Assembly: GCA_017456645.1 (NCBI GenBank)
Contig: JAFTIZ010000004.1
Coordinates: 1-64,000, forward strand
Direction of reading: 5' to 3'
Source of the DNA: Oscillospiraceae bacterium
GTDB lineage: Bacteria > Bacillota > Clostridia > Oscillospirales > Oscillospiraceae
DNA: 64,000 nucleotides
The notes under the pieces are model-generated. The model was not told the origin of the DNA. It made no database searches and worked only from the letters and a program-made list of their open reading frames with translations. Each line of letters begins with the position of its first letter. The first letter of the stretch is position 1. The position numbers and the translations under genes are program-made. Shown one piece after another: positions 18,633 to 26,819 of the stretch.

Positions 18633-19736
18633 TCAGTTCACATCCGCAATGTAATCATCACCAACGCGCACATAATCGATATCTTCAACCACAATCGGCA
18701 CGTCAAACCAACTATAACACGCCGAAGCAACGATGGAATCAGGGTGATACCCGGATTCTCTGGCATCCAGATACGCATTGATCGCCTTGATTACTGTTCC
18801 GTCCTTCATTACCAGTTCCACCGGACCGCCGTTGGGGAAAATATACTTATCATTGGGCTGTGTATATTCACATTCCACATCGATCCGCAGCGGTGTGATC
18901 GTCACTTTCGAAACCGTAGTGGTAAAATCGAACTTCTCATCGTAATACGTAGCATCCTCCACCTCGATCACCAGCTTGGATTGATCTCGGTTTTCGTCAT
19001 TGATGGTCACATCGAACTGAAATAATCCCCGGAACAAGGTTTGTTTTTCCTTGCTGACCGTGCTGTGGATATACAAACCCGGAAGTGTCAAAACCTTTTG
19101 CCACGGACCATTGAAAATCGTATCGGTTCCATTTTCCTCAAACCGAATAACAAATTCCTTGATATGATCCGTAGGATCTTCATCCGCAAGAGGCGTAACA
19201 CAGTGGGATACATACATCTGCACCCACTCATCAGACGGATCGCTCCATGCCTTCATAATCGGCAACTGTCCCTGTAAATCGGTAAAGCTGTAATACTGAT
19301 CCTCATCCAGATCCGGCAAAACAGTACCGATCGGAGCCTCCACCCGCAGGTGCAAATACATGGTGTTGCCATCCGCAATTGCCTTCAGCGTTGTGATGGT
19401 AGTGCCGTGACTTGTGACAGACTCGCCAAAGGTCTTGCCGATATCCTCCATCTGCGCCACCTGCTTATCCGACAGCGTGTCACCGAAGAAGCCGCCAAAG
19501 AGCCTTCCATCGTTGAACACTGTATCCGCCGCAAAGGCAGTAACCATCAGCGATGTTAATACAGCCGCAATGACCGCAACTCTGAAAATAATTCCGGAAT
19601 GCCGCTTCTTTCGGGAGATTCCGGCGCGTTCCATGGTCTTTTCTCTTATTTTTGGGGACGAAAGCAAGGGTGCGTTGTTCAGCTCGATGTCATCTACCGC
19701 AAGGTCATCCAGCAATTCAGAGATATTCCGTTTCAA
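18633..19736 (-). CDS. DUF4179-type single-pass membrane protein, putative anti-sigma factor
   Basis: Probably holds the neighbouring ECF sigma factor at the membrane; this role is inferred from gene order. The 367-residue product has a cytosolic N-terminal part of about 48 residues (MKRNISELLDDLAVDDIELNN), one membrane helix (about 49-70, VAVIAAVLTSLMVTAFA), and a large external domain starting GRLFGGFFGDTLSDKQ that fits the DUF4179 family. The start is TTG at 19736, supported by GGGAGG eight bases upstream, and overlaps the sigma factor stop codon by four bases (TTGA), which implies translational coupling. No zinc-binding anti-sigma HxxxCxxC motif is visible. Confidence 0.8.
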   Translation of the reverse strand: MKRNISELLDDLAVDDIELNNAPLLSSPKIREKTMERAGISRKKRHSGIIFRVAVIAAVLTSLMVTAFAADTVFNDGRLFGGFFGDTLSDKQVAQMEDIGKTFGESVTSHGTTITTLKAIADGNTMYLHLRVEAPIGTVLPDLDEDQYYSFTDLQGQLPIMKAWSDPSDEWVQMYVSHCVTPLADEDPTDHIKEFVIRFEENGTDTIFNGPWQKVLTLPGLYIHSTVSKEKQTLFRGLFQFDVTINDENRDQSKLVIEVEDATYYDEKFDFTTTVSKVTITPLRIDVECEYTQPNDKYIFPNGGPVELVMKDGTVIKAINAYLDARESGYHPDSIVASACYSWFDVPIVVEDIDYVRVGDDYIADVN

Positions 19737-20272
19737 AACAGATCCCTCCCTATTAAGTATTCTTTTAGTTTCATTCTGCCGCGGCGAAGTCTGGTTTTGA
19801 CCGTGGCCTCAGGCATCCGCATTTCCCGGGAAATATCGCTTATAGGCTGTGCATAGTAATAGTGCCGAAGGAAGATCTCCCGATCCCGTGGCGGTAAACT
19901 GTCTACCGCCTGCCGCACAAGCAGTGCTTCCTCCCGACGCTCCATTCGTTCCAAAGCGGAGTCATCCGGAAGCTCCAGAACATCCTCCTCCAGCGGCAGG
20001 TCATGTCCCGCGCTGCGAAGAGCATTTTTCGCTTTATTTCTGGCCACGGCTCCCAGCCACGCCTTTACCTTTCCGGTTTGCAAATCGTCAGCCTGCTCCC
20101 ACGCCGCCAAGAATACATCCGAAGCCACTTCCTCCGCATCCTCCACCGTCATGGCAGAACGCAGAATGCTCCAGACAATAGCGGATACATACGGTATGTA
20201 CCGATCCATCAGGGCTTTCAGGCCATCCGGATCCTTATTTCGCATCAGCCGTATGGCTTTTTCTTCCCTCAT
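19733..20272 (-). CDS. ECF-type RNA polymerase sigma factor
   Basis: Small sigma-70 family factor that directs RNA polymerase to a specific regulon, probably in response to an envelope signal. The 179-residue product has region 2 (LMDRYIPYVSAIVWSIL...DAEEVASDVFLAAWEQ) and region 4 with a helix-turn-helix (LPPRDREIFLRHYYYAQPISDIS...ATVKTRLRRGRMKLKEYL). I prefer ATG 20272 because AAGGAG would be only one base from the ATG at 20281. TGAAACC on the minus strand at 20340-20334 resembles an ECF -35 element, but no clear -10 follows, so autoregulation is only a possibility. The partner gene follows with a four-base overlap. Confidence 0.92.
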   Translation of the reverse strand: MREEKAIRLMRNKDPDGLKALMDRYIPYVSAIVWSILRSAMTVEDAEEVASDVFLAAWEQADDLQTGKVKAWLGAVARNKAKNALRSAGHDLPLEEDVLELPDDSALERMERREEALLVRQAVDSLPPRDREIFLRHYYYAQPISDISREMRMPEATVKTRLRRGRMKLKEYLIGRDLF

Positions 20273-20371
20273 TTGTTCCATGCTCCTTAATGAAAGCTGC
20301 TTTCACCTATCATATCACAAAAAAAGCTTTTCAGGTTTCACCTGCGGCGAAATTTCTGAAAAGTAAAATCA

Positions 20372-20400
20372 TTGACACCCTATATTATCCACGATATAAT
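20372..20400 (+). promoter_or_regulatory. Strong promoter of the ycaO gene
   Basis: Perfect consensus TTGACA (20372-20377) and TATAAT (20395-20400) with 17-nt spacing. Just upstream is an inverted repeat, CTTTTCAG (20327-20334) and CTGAAAAG (20356-20363), in the gap shared with the divergent sigma factor gene. Confidence 0.75.
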
Positions 20401-20427
20401 CAAGAAAAATGAATGGCGGTGAAGACA

Positions 20428-22257
20428 ATGACGACCATTTCTGAAAACATGACGCACTTTACGGACAATTTATATAAAGACAGCACCCCCATGGCCACAG
20501 TTCGCCGCATTCAAGACATTCTGCGGCAAAACGGATTGACCACCACCGAGCATTGGCATGAGGTCAGCGTTCCCTACTGCCACGCCATGAGCGTCCATCT
20601 GGACGGCTACACTCTGAAAACCAACGGCAAGGGTCTGAGCCGTGAACTGGCCATGGCCAGCGGCTACGGCGAGTTGATGGAGCGGCTGCAGTTGGGTTTG
20701 ACCGGCAATACGGAGTACCAGAAATCCAACGTTCGAGCTGACAGAGGTCGGGATACGGTCATGGATGCCCATGACCTTCTGGCAAAGAATCCCGACCGCT
20801 ACGAAATACTGGCACAGCGATTGGCTCAATGCACGGGCATCAACACTACGCCGGAAGCCATTTTAAAGCGCTTCACAGATCCGAGCGGCAAGATCAGCAC
20901 CCGGGAATATATACATCTGGGCACCGGCCGGCGGGAATACCTGCCCACCGGCATCGTTCAGCGCATCTACGGCACCAACGGCTGCGCCGCCGGTAACACG
21001 GCTGAAGAAGCCCTCGTTCAAGCCATCAGCGAGGTTATGGAGCGGCATCACCAAATGCGCATCATCCATGAAGGTCTGACTCCCCCGGATATTCCCGCGG
21101 AATCACTGACCGATTACAAAGCCGCCTGCGCCATAATGGATTTTTTACGCAGCAACGGCTTTAAGGTTCTTGTTAAGGATTGCTCCCTCGGCACCAACTT
21201 CCCCGTAGTGTGCGTTTGCCTTATCGACGAGAAAACCGGCCGCTATCACACCCATTTCGGTGCGTTCCCCGTTTTTGAGATCGCTCTTGAGAGAGCGTTG
21301 ACCGAATCTTTTCAGGGCAGAAATCTTCAGAATGTGGCAAGTTTCCTCAATTTTGAGTTAAAAAAGCCCGGTCAACATTCCTTAATCACAGTTGGAAATG
21401 AAGCCTCCTACGGCAGCTGGGAAAAATCTCCCGACTTCTTCTCCGGTACGCCCAGCTATCCCTACAATCCCAACGCCGGCATGCGCGGAGGAAGCAATAA
21501 AGAGCTGCTGCGACAATGCGTGGACTTCCTGACCCGGCAGGGTCGCGAGATCCTTGTTCGGGATTACTCCGTTCTGGACTTCCCCACTTATCAAGTCATC
21601 ATCCCCGGCTTTAGCGAGGTTTTGATCCACCGGCTGCACCAAAACACAGATGACAGCCGCTTTGCAAATGATGCGGCCATGGTGCTTCGAAATCCCGCCA
21701 AGGCTCCCCTGCCGGCTTACCTGAGTCTGATCATGCACTTGCAGCAGCTGGATCAGTTAGGCTCCAAGATACGCCAGGCGTACAACTTCCCTGTCTGCGC
21801 CCGGCTTTCCGCCCAGCCCGACAGAACCACCGCCGAGAGCCTTATGATCGCTACCCTCTGCTATATTCACTACGCCATGGGTCGAAATGACGAGGTCATC
21901 AAGGGTCTCGACCGGCTGCTGGCTCTGACTCAAGACGAAACTACCGGTCAACTGATCTGCCTGCGCCGCTATCTGACCCTCGCAGGCAAGGGCTACGATG
22001 CCGATCAGATCCGAGGTATTCTCGAAACCTTCCATCCCGAGTCCGTCACGCAAAGGCTGTATGGCTGTCTTGAAAACAAACGCAATCCTTTCGACGGCTT
22101 TGTTCTGCATTGCGATCAGGAGCATTGTGACGGCTGTAAGCTGTACGATACCTGCTTCCAAAAGCGTTCCCGTGCTCTGTCCGCTCTGATTGCCCAAAAG
22201 GCCGCCGTGCTGGACACCGATGCCTTCGCCGCCGAAATGGCAAACATCCTGAAATAA
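20428..22257 (+). CDS. Stand-alone YcaO-domain protein
   Basis: YcaO enzymes use ATP to activate peptide amide carbonyls, as in azoline and thioamide formation or, for E. coli YcaO, an accessory role in ribosomal protein S12 methylthiolation. The 609-residue product has the YcaO ATP/Mg signature in two blocks: ASGYGELMERLQ (about 75-86) and AGNTAEEALVQAISEVMERH (about 190-210), followed by FGAFPVFEIALERALTE. The C-terminal third is helical and TPR-like, as in E. coli YcaO, and ends with a four-Cys cluster (CDQEHCDGCKLYDTC, about 562-576). ATG 20428 is preferred because GGTG lies nearby; ATG 20413 would be only about six bases from the expected transcript start. No partner E1-like protein or precursor peptide is adjacent, so the substrate is unknown. 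Confidence 0.88.
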   Translation: MTTISENMTHFTDNLYKDSTPMATVRRIQDILRQNGLTTTEHWHEVSVPYCHAMSVHLDGYTLKTNGKGLSRELAMASGYGELMERLQLGLTGNTEYQKSNVRADRGRDTVMDAHDLLAKNPDRYEILAQRLAQCTGINTTPEAILKRFTDPSGKISTREYIHLGTGRREYLPTGIVQRIYGTNGCAAGNTAEEALVQAISEVMERHHQMRIIHEGLTPPDIPAESLTDYKAACAIMDFLRSNGFKVLVKDCSLGTNFPVVCVCLIDEKTGRYHTHFGAFPVFEIALERALTESFQGRNLQNVASFLNFELKKPGQHSLITVGNEASYGSWEKSPDFFSGTPSYPYNPNAGMRGGSNKELLRQCVDFLTRQGREILVRDYSVLDFPTYQVIIPGFSEVLIHRLHQNTDDSRFANDAAMVLRNPAKAPLPAYLSLIMHLQQLDQLGSKIRQAYNFPVCARLSAQPDRTTAESLMIATLCYIHYAMGRNDEVIKGLDRLLALTQDETTGQLICLRRYLTLAGKGYDADQIRGILETFHPESVTQRLYGCLENKRNPFDGFVLHCDQEHCDGCKLYDTCFQKRSRALSALIAQKAAVLDTDAFAAEMANILK

Positions 22258-22263
22258 CAAAAC

Positions 22264-22295
22264 GCCGTACCGGCATGACCGGTACGGCATTTTTC
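22264..22295 (+). terminator. Terminator after the ycaO gene
   Basis: Ten-bp stem GCCGTACCGG (22264-22273) with CCGGTACGGC (22279-22288), five-nt loop, then ATTTTTC. The same stem sequence recurs at 23314-23340. Confidence 0.9.
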
Positions 22296-22350
22296 ACCCC
22301 AAATACAGACGATTATGTTCAACAAATATACAAGCAGCAATTTGTTAATT

Positions 22351-22387
22351 TTACCATGTTTACAGTAAATGGTAATTATTATATAAT
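22351..22387 (+). promoter_or_regulatory. Promoter and nested palindrome upstream of the 284-aa secreted protein
   Basis: TTTACA (22359-22364) and TATAAT (22382-22387) with 17-nt spacing. TTACCAT (22351-22357) and ATGGTAA (22369-22375) form a seven-bp inverted repeat around the -35 box, and TTTACAGTAAA lies inside it. The position suits a repressor site. Confidence 0.6.
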
Positions 22388-22451
22388 TAAATTGAACTTA
22401 TGGATAAGTTTACGATGAATAAGCAACATTGTCAGGAGGTGCTATCCAAAT

Positions 22452-23306
22452 ATGAAACTACTAAAAATCTTTATCTGTATCACAATCGTTGCCGTACTTC
22501 TTATGACTTTCCCCGGTAAAGCAGCAAGCTCGAATTTCATCAACTACCATGAACTATTTGTCGAATACACAGAACTGGATGGCATGGCCGCTTCAAAGTA
22601 CGAAGAATTGGTCTACAGTATATACCTTTACAACCCTGAGCAATTCATAGGTGCCCTAAGCAACGAAGATAATGAAACAATTGTTCATCATTCTCTTAAT
22701 CTGAGTTACGAGATGTCTAATCCAGAGTCACAGCATGAGGTTTACGAAAGCAGCCTAAACACACAGCTGTCAGATGCTCCGGAAGGCTCTGCGCTTGCCA
22801 ATACGTTAAAGCTTATGCTCTACGCAGACATGGTATACCAAACCGCAGAGTATAAAAATTCAAATTACCTTCCAGCACTCCGTTCAGCACTTCAAAACGA
22901 TTCCGAGCTGTTTATCACCGTATTGAACGGGTTTAAAGGTTATTTACCTGAATTAATCGACATGATGACAGGCCAGTTAAGCAACGATGAGTTGGATAAA
23001 CTCGATAGACAGTTCGCCGACTGCACCTCTTCTGACTGGATCACAGATGACAAAATCGAAACCGTCAATTTTGTCCGTGCCCAAATTGAGGAAATTCGAA
23101 ATACGCCGCCTTCTGTCACTGAACCAGAGCCTACCGAACCAACAACGCTACCCACTGCACCCCCATCAAACCCAACAGAAGCTGCGCCAGAAATCACACC
23201 GCAGGAAGAACCTAATCATTTGCTATGGATCGCAGCAAGCGTGGTGGGCATTGCTTTGATCGTTTTGATCATTATATTGCTGTACCACAAAAAGAAAGCC
23301 AAATAA
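22452..23306 (+). CDS. Secreted, C-terminally membrane-anchored protein of unknown function
   Basis: No family recognised. The 284-residue product has a signal peptide (residues 1-26, KIFICITIVAVLLMTFPGKAAS), a helical domain of about 180 residues rich in Glu, Asn, Leu and Tyr, a Pro/Thr/Glu-rich linker (about 219-252, PTEPTTLPTAPPSNPTEA), and one C-terminal membrane helix (about 257-279) ending in HKKKAK. It should face outward with a short cytosolic tail. AGGAGGTG lies about ten bases before ATG. The gene is poorer in GC than its neighbours and has its own promoter and terminator, so it may be a later insertion. Confidence 0.8.
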   Translation: MKLLKIFICITIVAVLLMTFPGKAASSNFINYHELFVEYTELDGMAASKYEELVYSIYLYNPEQFIGALSNEDNETIVHHSLNLSYEMSNPESQHEVYESSLNTQLSDAPEGSALANTLKLMLYADMVYQTAEYKNSNYLPALRSALQNDSELFITVLNGFKGYLPELIDMMTGQLSNDELDKLDRQFADCTSSDWITDDKIETVNFVRAQIEEIRNTPPSVTEPEPTEPTTLPTAPPSNPTEAAPEITPQEEPNHLLWIAASVVGIALIVLIIILLYHKKKAK

Positions 23307-23313
23307 GCAATCA

Positions 23314-23345
23314 CGCCGTACCGGCTTAACCGGTACGGCGTTCCT
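23314..23345. terminator. Terminator between the secreted protein gene and rex
   Basis: An 11-bp stem CGCCGTACCGG (23314-23324) with CCGGTACGGCG (23330-23340), five-nt loop, followed by TTCCTATTT on the plus strand. Ten bases of each arm are identical to the terminator at 22264. It may also stop rex transcription from the other side. Confidence 0.8.
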
Positions 23346-23347
23346 AT

Positions 23348-23983
23348 TTACTTTTTCTCCTTGATCTGAGCCTGCAGGTGCATACTCAAAACCGCCAGCG
23401 AAGTGGCCATATTCTCATGCTGCACAAGGATGTTGGACGGCACCTCCAGATGCGTTGTAGCGAACGTCCAAATAGCCTTAATACCGCAGCTGATCAATTG
23501 ATCACACACACTTTGCGCATGCTCAGCCGGCACAGTAATGATGCCCATGAGCACCTTATGAGTGCGGCAGAAACTCTCCAGCTGGCTGATGTGGTAAATG
23601 GGCTTGCCACCCTCAGACTCAGCAGCAGGCGCCACATCAAAGGCCGCCAGAATGTTCAGGCCGTAGGCCTCGAACCCGCCGTAGCCCAGCAGCGCCTGAC
23701 CCAGCTTGCCTGCGCCGATGAGCACCGCATCGGTGGTATTGTCATAGCCCAGAAACTGCTCAATATCGTCGATCAGCACCGCTCTGGGATAGCCCAGCTT
23801 AGGCCGTCCGCCGTCACAAACCATGGCCAGATCCTTTCTGACCTGCACCTCGCCCATGCCAAGGGCATTGGCAAGAGTCGTGGCGGAAATATAGCTAGAG
23901 CCGCCCTCAGGAATGCTTTTCAGATATGCCAGATACCCCGGCAGGCGCTTAAGCACGGATTTAGAGATCTCCTTGCGCTCCAT
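23348..23983 (-). CDS. rex: Redox-sensing transcriptional repressor Rex
   Basis: Repressor that senses the NADH/NAD+ ratio and controls fermentation and electron-transfer genes. The 211-residue length is typical. The N-terminal winged helix contains RLPGYLAYLKSIPEGGSSYISATTLA and GMGEVQVRKDLA, and the C-terminal Rossmann fold has the NADH-binding AVLIGAGKLGQALL near residue 87, followed by the domain-swapped C-terminal helix. AAGGA precedes ATG 23983. Rnf genes, present at 61805 onward, are common Rex targets in Clostridia, but I saw no Rex-box consensus near that promoter. Confidence 0.96.
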   Translation of the reverse strand: MERKEISKSVLKRLPGYLAYLKSIPEGGSSYISATTLANALGMGEVQVRKDLAMVCDGGRPKLGYPRAVLIDDIEQFLGYDNTTDAVLIGAGKLGQALLGYGGFEAYGLNILAAFDVAPAAESEGGKPIYHISQLESFCRTHKVLMGIITVPAEHAQSVCDQLISCGIKAIWTFATTHLEVPSNILVQHENMATSLAVLSMHLQAQIKEKK

Positions 23984-24012
23984 ACAGCCGCTTCCTTTCG
24001 ATACGATTTTTT

Positions 24013-24060
24013 ATCGATATATTTCTATATCGATTTTATCATACCGATTAAGAAAGTCAA
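24013..24060 (-). promoter_or_regulatory. Promoter of rex with a palindrome at the transcript start
   Basis: On the minus strand TTGACT (24060-24055) and TAAAAT (24038-24033), spacing 16 nt, overlapping the end of sigE. A perfect nine-bp inverted repeat, ATCGATATA (24013-24021) and TATATCGAT (24026-24034) with TTTC between, covers the start region. It does not match the TTGTTAA-type Rex box. Confidence 0.5.
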
Positions 24061-24767
24061 GCGCAACTTGTCTGTCGGATCATTTCTTTTCGCAGCCGGA
24101 GCATAATACGTTTTTCCAGCCGGGATATGTAGGATTGAGAGATTCCCATTTTCTGCGCCACTTCCTTCTGGGTCAGCTCCTTGCGTCCCTCCAGCCCGAA
24201 GCGCATGACCACGATCTCCCGTTCACGCTCCGGCAGCTGGTTCAGCGCCTGCCGCAGCACGCACAGATCCACATCGTCCTCCAGTGGCCGCAGGATCATA
24301 TCCTCCTCCGTACCCAGAATATCCGAAAGCAGCAGTTCGTTGCCGTCATAATCCATATTAATAGGCTCATCCAAAGATACCTCGGCCTTTTGATTGGCGA
24401 TCTTGCGAATGTGCATCAGAATCTCGTTCTCGATACACCGGGAGGCATAGGTCGCCAGCTTTATGTTCTTCTCACGGCGGTAGGTATTGATGGCCTTGAT
24501 CAGCCCAATCGTGCCGATGGAGATCAGATCCTCCAGATTGACCCCCGTATTTTCAAATCGACGGGAGATGTACACAACCAGCCGCAGATTGTGTTCGATG
24601 AGCAGCTGCTTCGCGCTTTCGCTGCCCGACTCAAGCGCCTGCAGGGCATCTTCCTCATCCTGTCCTTTCAGCGGTGGAGGCAGCACGTCGCTTCCACCGA
24701 TGTAATAGATCTCCTGCTTTGGTATCAGCCCGATCCACGCAAAAAAATCTTTAACAAACCCCATCAT
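24057..24767 (-). CDS. sigE: Sporulation sigma factor SigE
   Basis: Mother-cell-specific early sigma factor, made as an inactive pro-protein. The 236-residue product has an N-terminal pro-region ([25 protein letters not shown]), then region 2 ([30 protein letters not shown]) and region 4 with helix-turn-helix ([24 protein letters not shown]), as expected for SigE rather than SigG or SigF. AGGAGGGG lies four bases before the first ATG, and the gene overlaps its processing peptidase gene spoIIGA by four bases. Confidence 0.96.
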   Translation of the reverse strand: MMGFVKDFFAWIGLIPKQEIYYIGGSDVLPPPLKGQDEEDALQALESGSESAKQLLIEHNLRLVVYISRRFENTGVNLEDLISIGTIGLIKAINTYRREKNIKLATYASRCIENEILMHIRKIANQKAEVSLDEPINMDYDGNELLLSDILGTEEDMILRPLEDDVDLCVLRQALNQLPEREREIVVMRFGLEGRKELTQKEVAQKMGISQSYISRLEKRIMLRLRKEMIRQTSCA

Positions 24768-25519
24768 AATACCCCTCCTGTCAATGCTTCATAGGCCTTC
24801 CCCTGCCCCAGCTCATTGGGCGCAAATGCCACCAGGCAGCTGCCCCGTTCCGAACCGAGCTGCACATCCTCAAACCGCTTTACCGGCAGCACGCCGCCGT
24901 TGCATCCTACCGCATGAAAAGGGATCAGCCGCAGACCCGGAACCAGCTTCATAGCCGCCAATGGATCCGCCAGTTCCCTCGCCCCGATGTTCAGCAATTT
25001 TTGTCCGATGCTTGCTGAAACCACAAGCACCGGCTTCCCCGTCAGCGGATCGGTCAGCATGTTTCCGGTATCGATCAGCGCCGTAAACCTGCATTCACCG
25101 ATGCGCACCGCAACATACTGCTGTCCTAACCTGCCCCGAAAGCCCAACAGGCACATAGCGCATACCGCTGTCGCCGCTATGACCAGCGTCCAGAAGCTGC
25201 CGCCGTTCAGGCTCACAGCCACGCCGCCCAAAGCCATGCTCAGCAGAATGAATACAACACCTCGACGCAAAGCATCCGCACGTACTCCATAGCTGATCAC
25301 CGCCATGAGCCCCAGCACGATGATGCGCCAAAACGTACCGGCAAGGAACAAAAAACCCGGCAGCACACACATTCCTGCGTACAATCCTCCCAGCGCTGCT
25401 GCCGCCGCAGACCGCTTCATTTCCGGAGGATGACCGGACAGACGGTTCGTGCCCACCAGCAGCAGAAAATCTACAAGAAAATTCAGGACGACCAACACAT
25501 CCAGATATACCGGCACCAC
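24764..25519 (-). CDS. spoIIGA: Sigma-E processing peptidase SpoIIGA
   Basis: Membrane aspartic protease in the mother cell that cleaves the pro-sequence of SigE when signalled by SpoIIR. The 251-residue product has five predicted N-terminal helices (from [20 protein letters not shown]) and a C-terminal protease domain with the catalytic [18 protein letters not shown] near residue 147. The start is a GTG at 25519 (two GTGs in tandem) with AGGGGGTG upstream. The spoIIGA-sigE order and overlap are those of Bacillus and Clostridia; the activating spoIIR is in this window at 42708. Confidence 0.93.
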   Translation of the reverse strand: MVPVYLDVLVVLNFLVDFLLLVGTNRLSGHPPEMKRSAAAAALGGLYAGMCVLPGFLFLAGTFWRIIVLGLMAVISYGVRADALRRGVVFILLSMALGGVAVSLNGGSFWTLVIAATAVCAMCLLGFRGRLGQQYVAVRIGECRFTALIDTGNMLTDPLTGKPVLVVSASIGQKLLNIGARELADPLAAMKLVPGLRLIPFHAVGCNGGVLPVKRFEDVQLGSERGSCLVAFAPNELGQGKAYEALTGGVL

Positions 25520-25637
25520 CGCTCACCCCCTGTGGCACAAGTGTACCAGCGGCAGGAAAAAAAGTTCGTCGGTTCTGTGGGTGTCACCTTCCGCAAATAT
25601 CGGTGCAAGCTCCCTTGCAGCGGCAGCAACCAAGCTG

Positions 25638-25675
25638 GAAACAAAAAAAGCGGCAGCCGAAAACATCGGCTGCCG
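25638..25675 (-). terminator. Terminator after the DUF951 gene
   Basis: Nine-bp stem CGGCAGCCG (25651-25659) with CGGCTGCCG (25667-25675) and a seven-nt loop. On the minus strand it is followed by CTTTTTTTG, a clear U-tract. It separates the DUF951 gene from spoIIGA. Confidence 0.9.
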
Positions 25676-25680
25676 AACGT

Positions 25681-25875
25681 TTATGTCGAGGAATTGATCG
25701 CATGCTGAACAGAGCGAATATTTTTCTCCGTTTTGCTCCGGGCTGTCATGACCTCATGGCTGCAGCCAAGACACCGCAGCCGCAGATCCGCTCCGGTGCG
25801 CAGCACCAGCCACCGCTTTTCCCCGCAGGGATGGGGCTTTTTCATAGTCAAAATATCACCGATTTGAATATCCAT
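25681..25875 (-). CDS. DUF951 family small protein
   Basis: A 64-residue cytosolic protein of unknown function. It matches DUF951 over its whole length: DIQIGDILTMKKPHPCG, a W-VLR strand, LRLRCLGCSHEVMTARSKTEK. The conserved Cys in PHPCG and the CLGC pair may bind a metal. ATG 25875 is chosen because GGAGG lies five bases upstream and the family begins here; a longer reading to 25974 is unsupported. It has its own terminator. In Firmicutes the family often sits near chromosome partition genes, which is not the case here. Confidence 0.88.
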   Translation of the reverse strand: MDIQIGDILTMKKPHPCGEKRWLVLRTGADLRLRCLGCSHEVMTARSKTEKNIRSVQHAINSST

Positions 25876-25937
25876 AGTAACCTCCGGGAATACGCAGCGC
25901 CAAGGCGCCATAAAGTGTTCGAAAAGGGGGTAATCAT

Positions 25938-26819
25938 ATGCAGCCATACAGCCCCGAAGGGGTACACGCCGCACCGCCGACCGCGGAAGAATTGCGCCGT
26001 GCCGTAGGCACGGGAGAGATCTTTCAGGCTCAATGCCTGAAATGTGACGAATTTCACAACCTGCATCTGGATTTAAAGGATGCGCAAGGCATCATTCCCC
26101 GGGAGGAAGCCGCCATGGGCATCCGTGAGGGCAAAACAAAAGAGATCGCCGTTTTATCCCGCGTAGGAAAATGGGTCAGCTTTCAGGTGCTGGGCTTCGA
26201 CAGCCGTGGCACAGCCATTCTATCCCGCAGAGCGGCGCAGGCCGAAGCAAAAAGCTATTTTCTCAACGCCCTGCGTCCGGGCGATATCATCCCTGCCGTG
26301 GTGCAGAACACCGCCCCCTTCGGGGTGTTCTGCGACATTGGCTGCGGCTGTACCGCCCTGATGCGCATTGAGCGATGCTGTATATCCCGCCTGACCACCA
26401 CCGCTGAGCTGTTCCATCCGGGGCAGCAGATCTTCGCCGCCGTTCTGGGAGTAGACGATGCAGAGGGGCTCATCAATCTGACCGGTCGGGAGCTTTTAGG
26501 CACTTGGGAAGAAAACGCAGACCTGTTCCGCCCCGCTCAGACTGTAACCGGCTTCGTGCGCAGTATCATGTCCTACGGTGTATTCGTGGAGCTGACACCA
26601 AACCTGTCAGGCCTTGCGGAACTGTCCGTCCCCGTGGCAATCAATGATCCGGTCAGTATTTATATCCGCTCTATCCAGCACGATAAGCATAAGCTGAAGC
26701 TGACGGTTCTGGAAAAGCTGAACGAGCCGATTCCACCCCAGCTGAACTATTTCCAGACCTCTGGCCATTTAGAGCAGTGGGAATACTACGCCGGAAGTCC
26801 GGCGGTTACTAATTTTTGA
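25938..26819 (+). CDS. S1-domain RNA-binding protein
   Basis: Cytosolic protein with about three OB-fold S1 repeats, related to ribosomal protein S1 of Firmicutes. Its likely role is RNA binding in translation, but this is inferred from the domain. In 293 residues the repeats lie at about 26-92 (FQAQCLKCDEF), 108-178 (LRPGDIIPAVVQNTAPFGVFCDIG) and 196-260 (FRPAQTVTGFVRSIMSYGVFVELTPNLSGLAEL); the PFGVF and SYGVFVEL signatures are clear. AAAGGGGG lies seven bases before ATG. It diverges from the DUF951 gene and its 3' end overlaps that of rarA by 11 bases. Confidence 0.85.
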   Translation: MQPYSPEGVHAAPPTAEELRRAVGTGEIFQAQCLKCDEFHNLHLDLKDAQGIIPREEAAMGIREGKTKEIAVLSRVGKWVSFQVLGFDSRGTAILSRRAAQAEAKSYFLNALRPGDIIPAVVQNTAPFGVFCDIGCGCTALMRIERCCISRLTTTAELFHPGQQIFAAVLGVDDAEGLINLTGRELLGTWEENADLFRPAQTVTGFVRSIMSYGVFVELTPNLSGLAELSVPVAINDPVSIYIRSIQHDKHKLKLTVLEKLNEPIPPQLNYFQTSGHLEQWEYYAGSPAVTNF

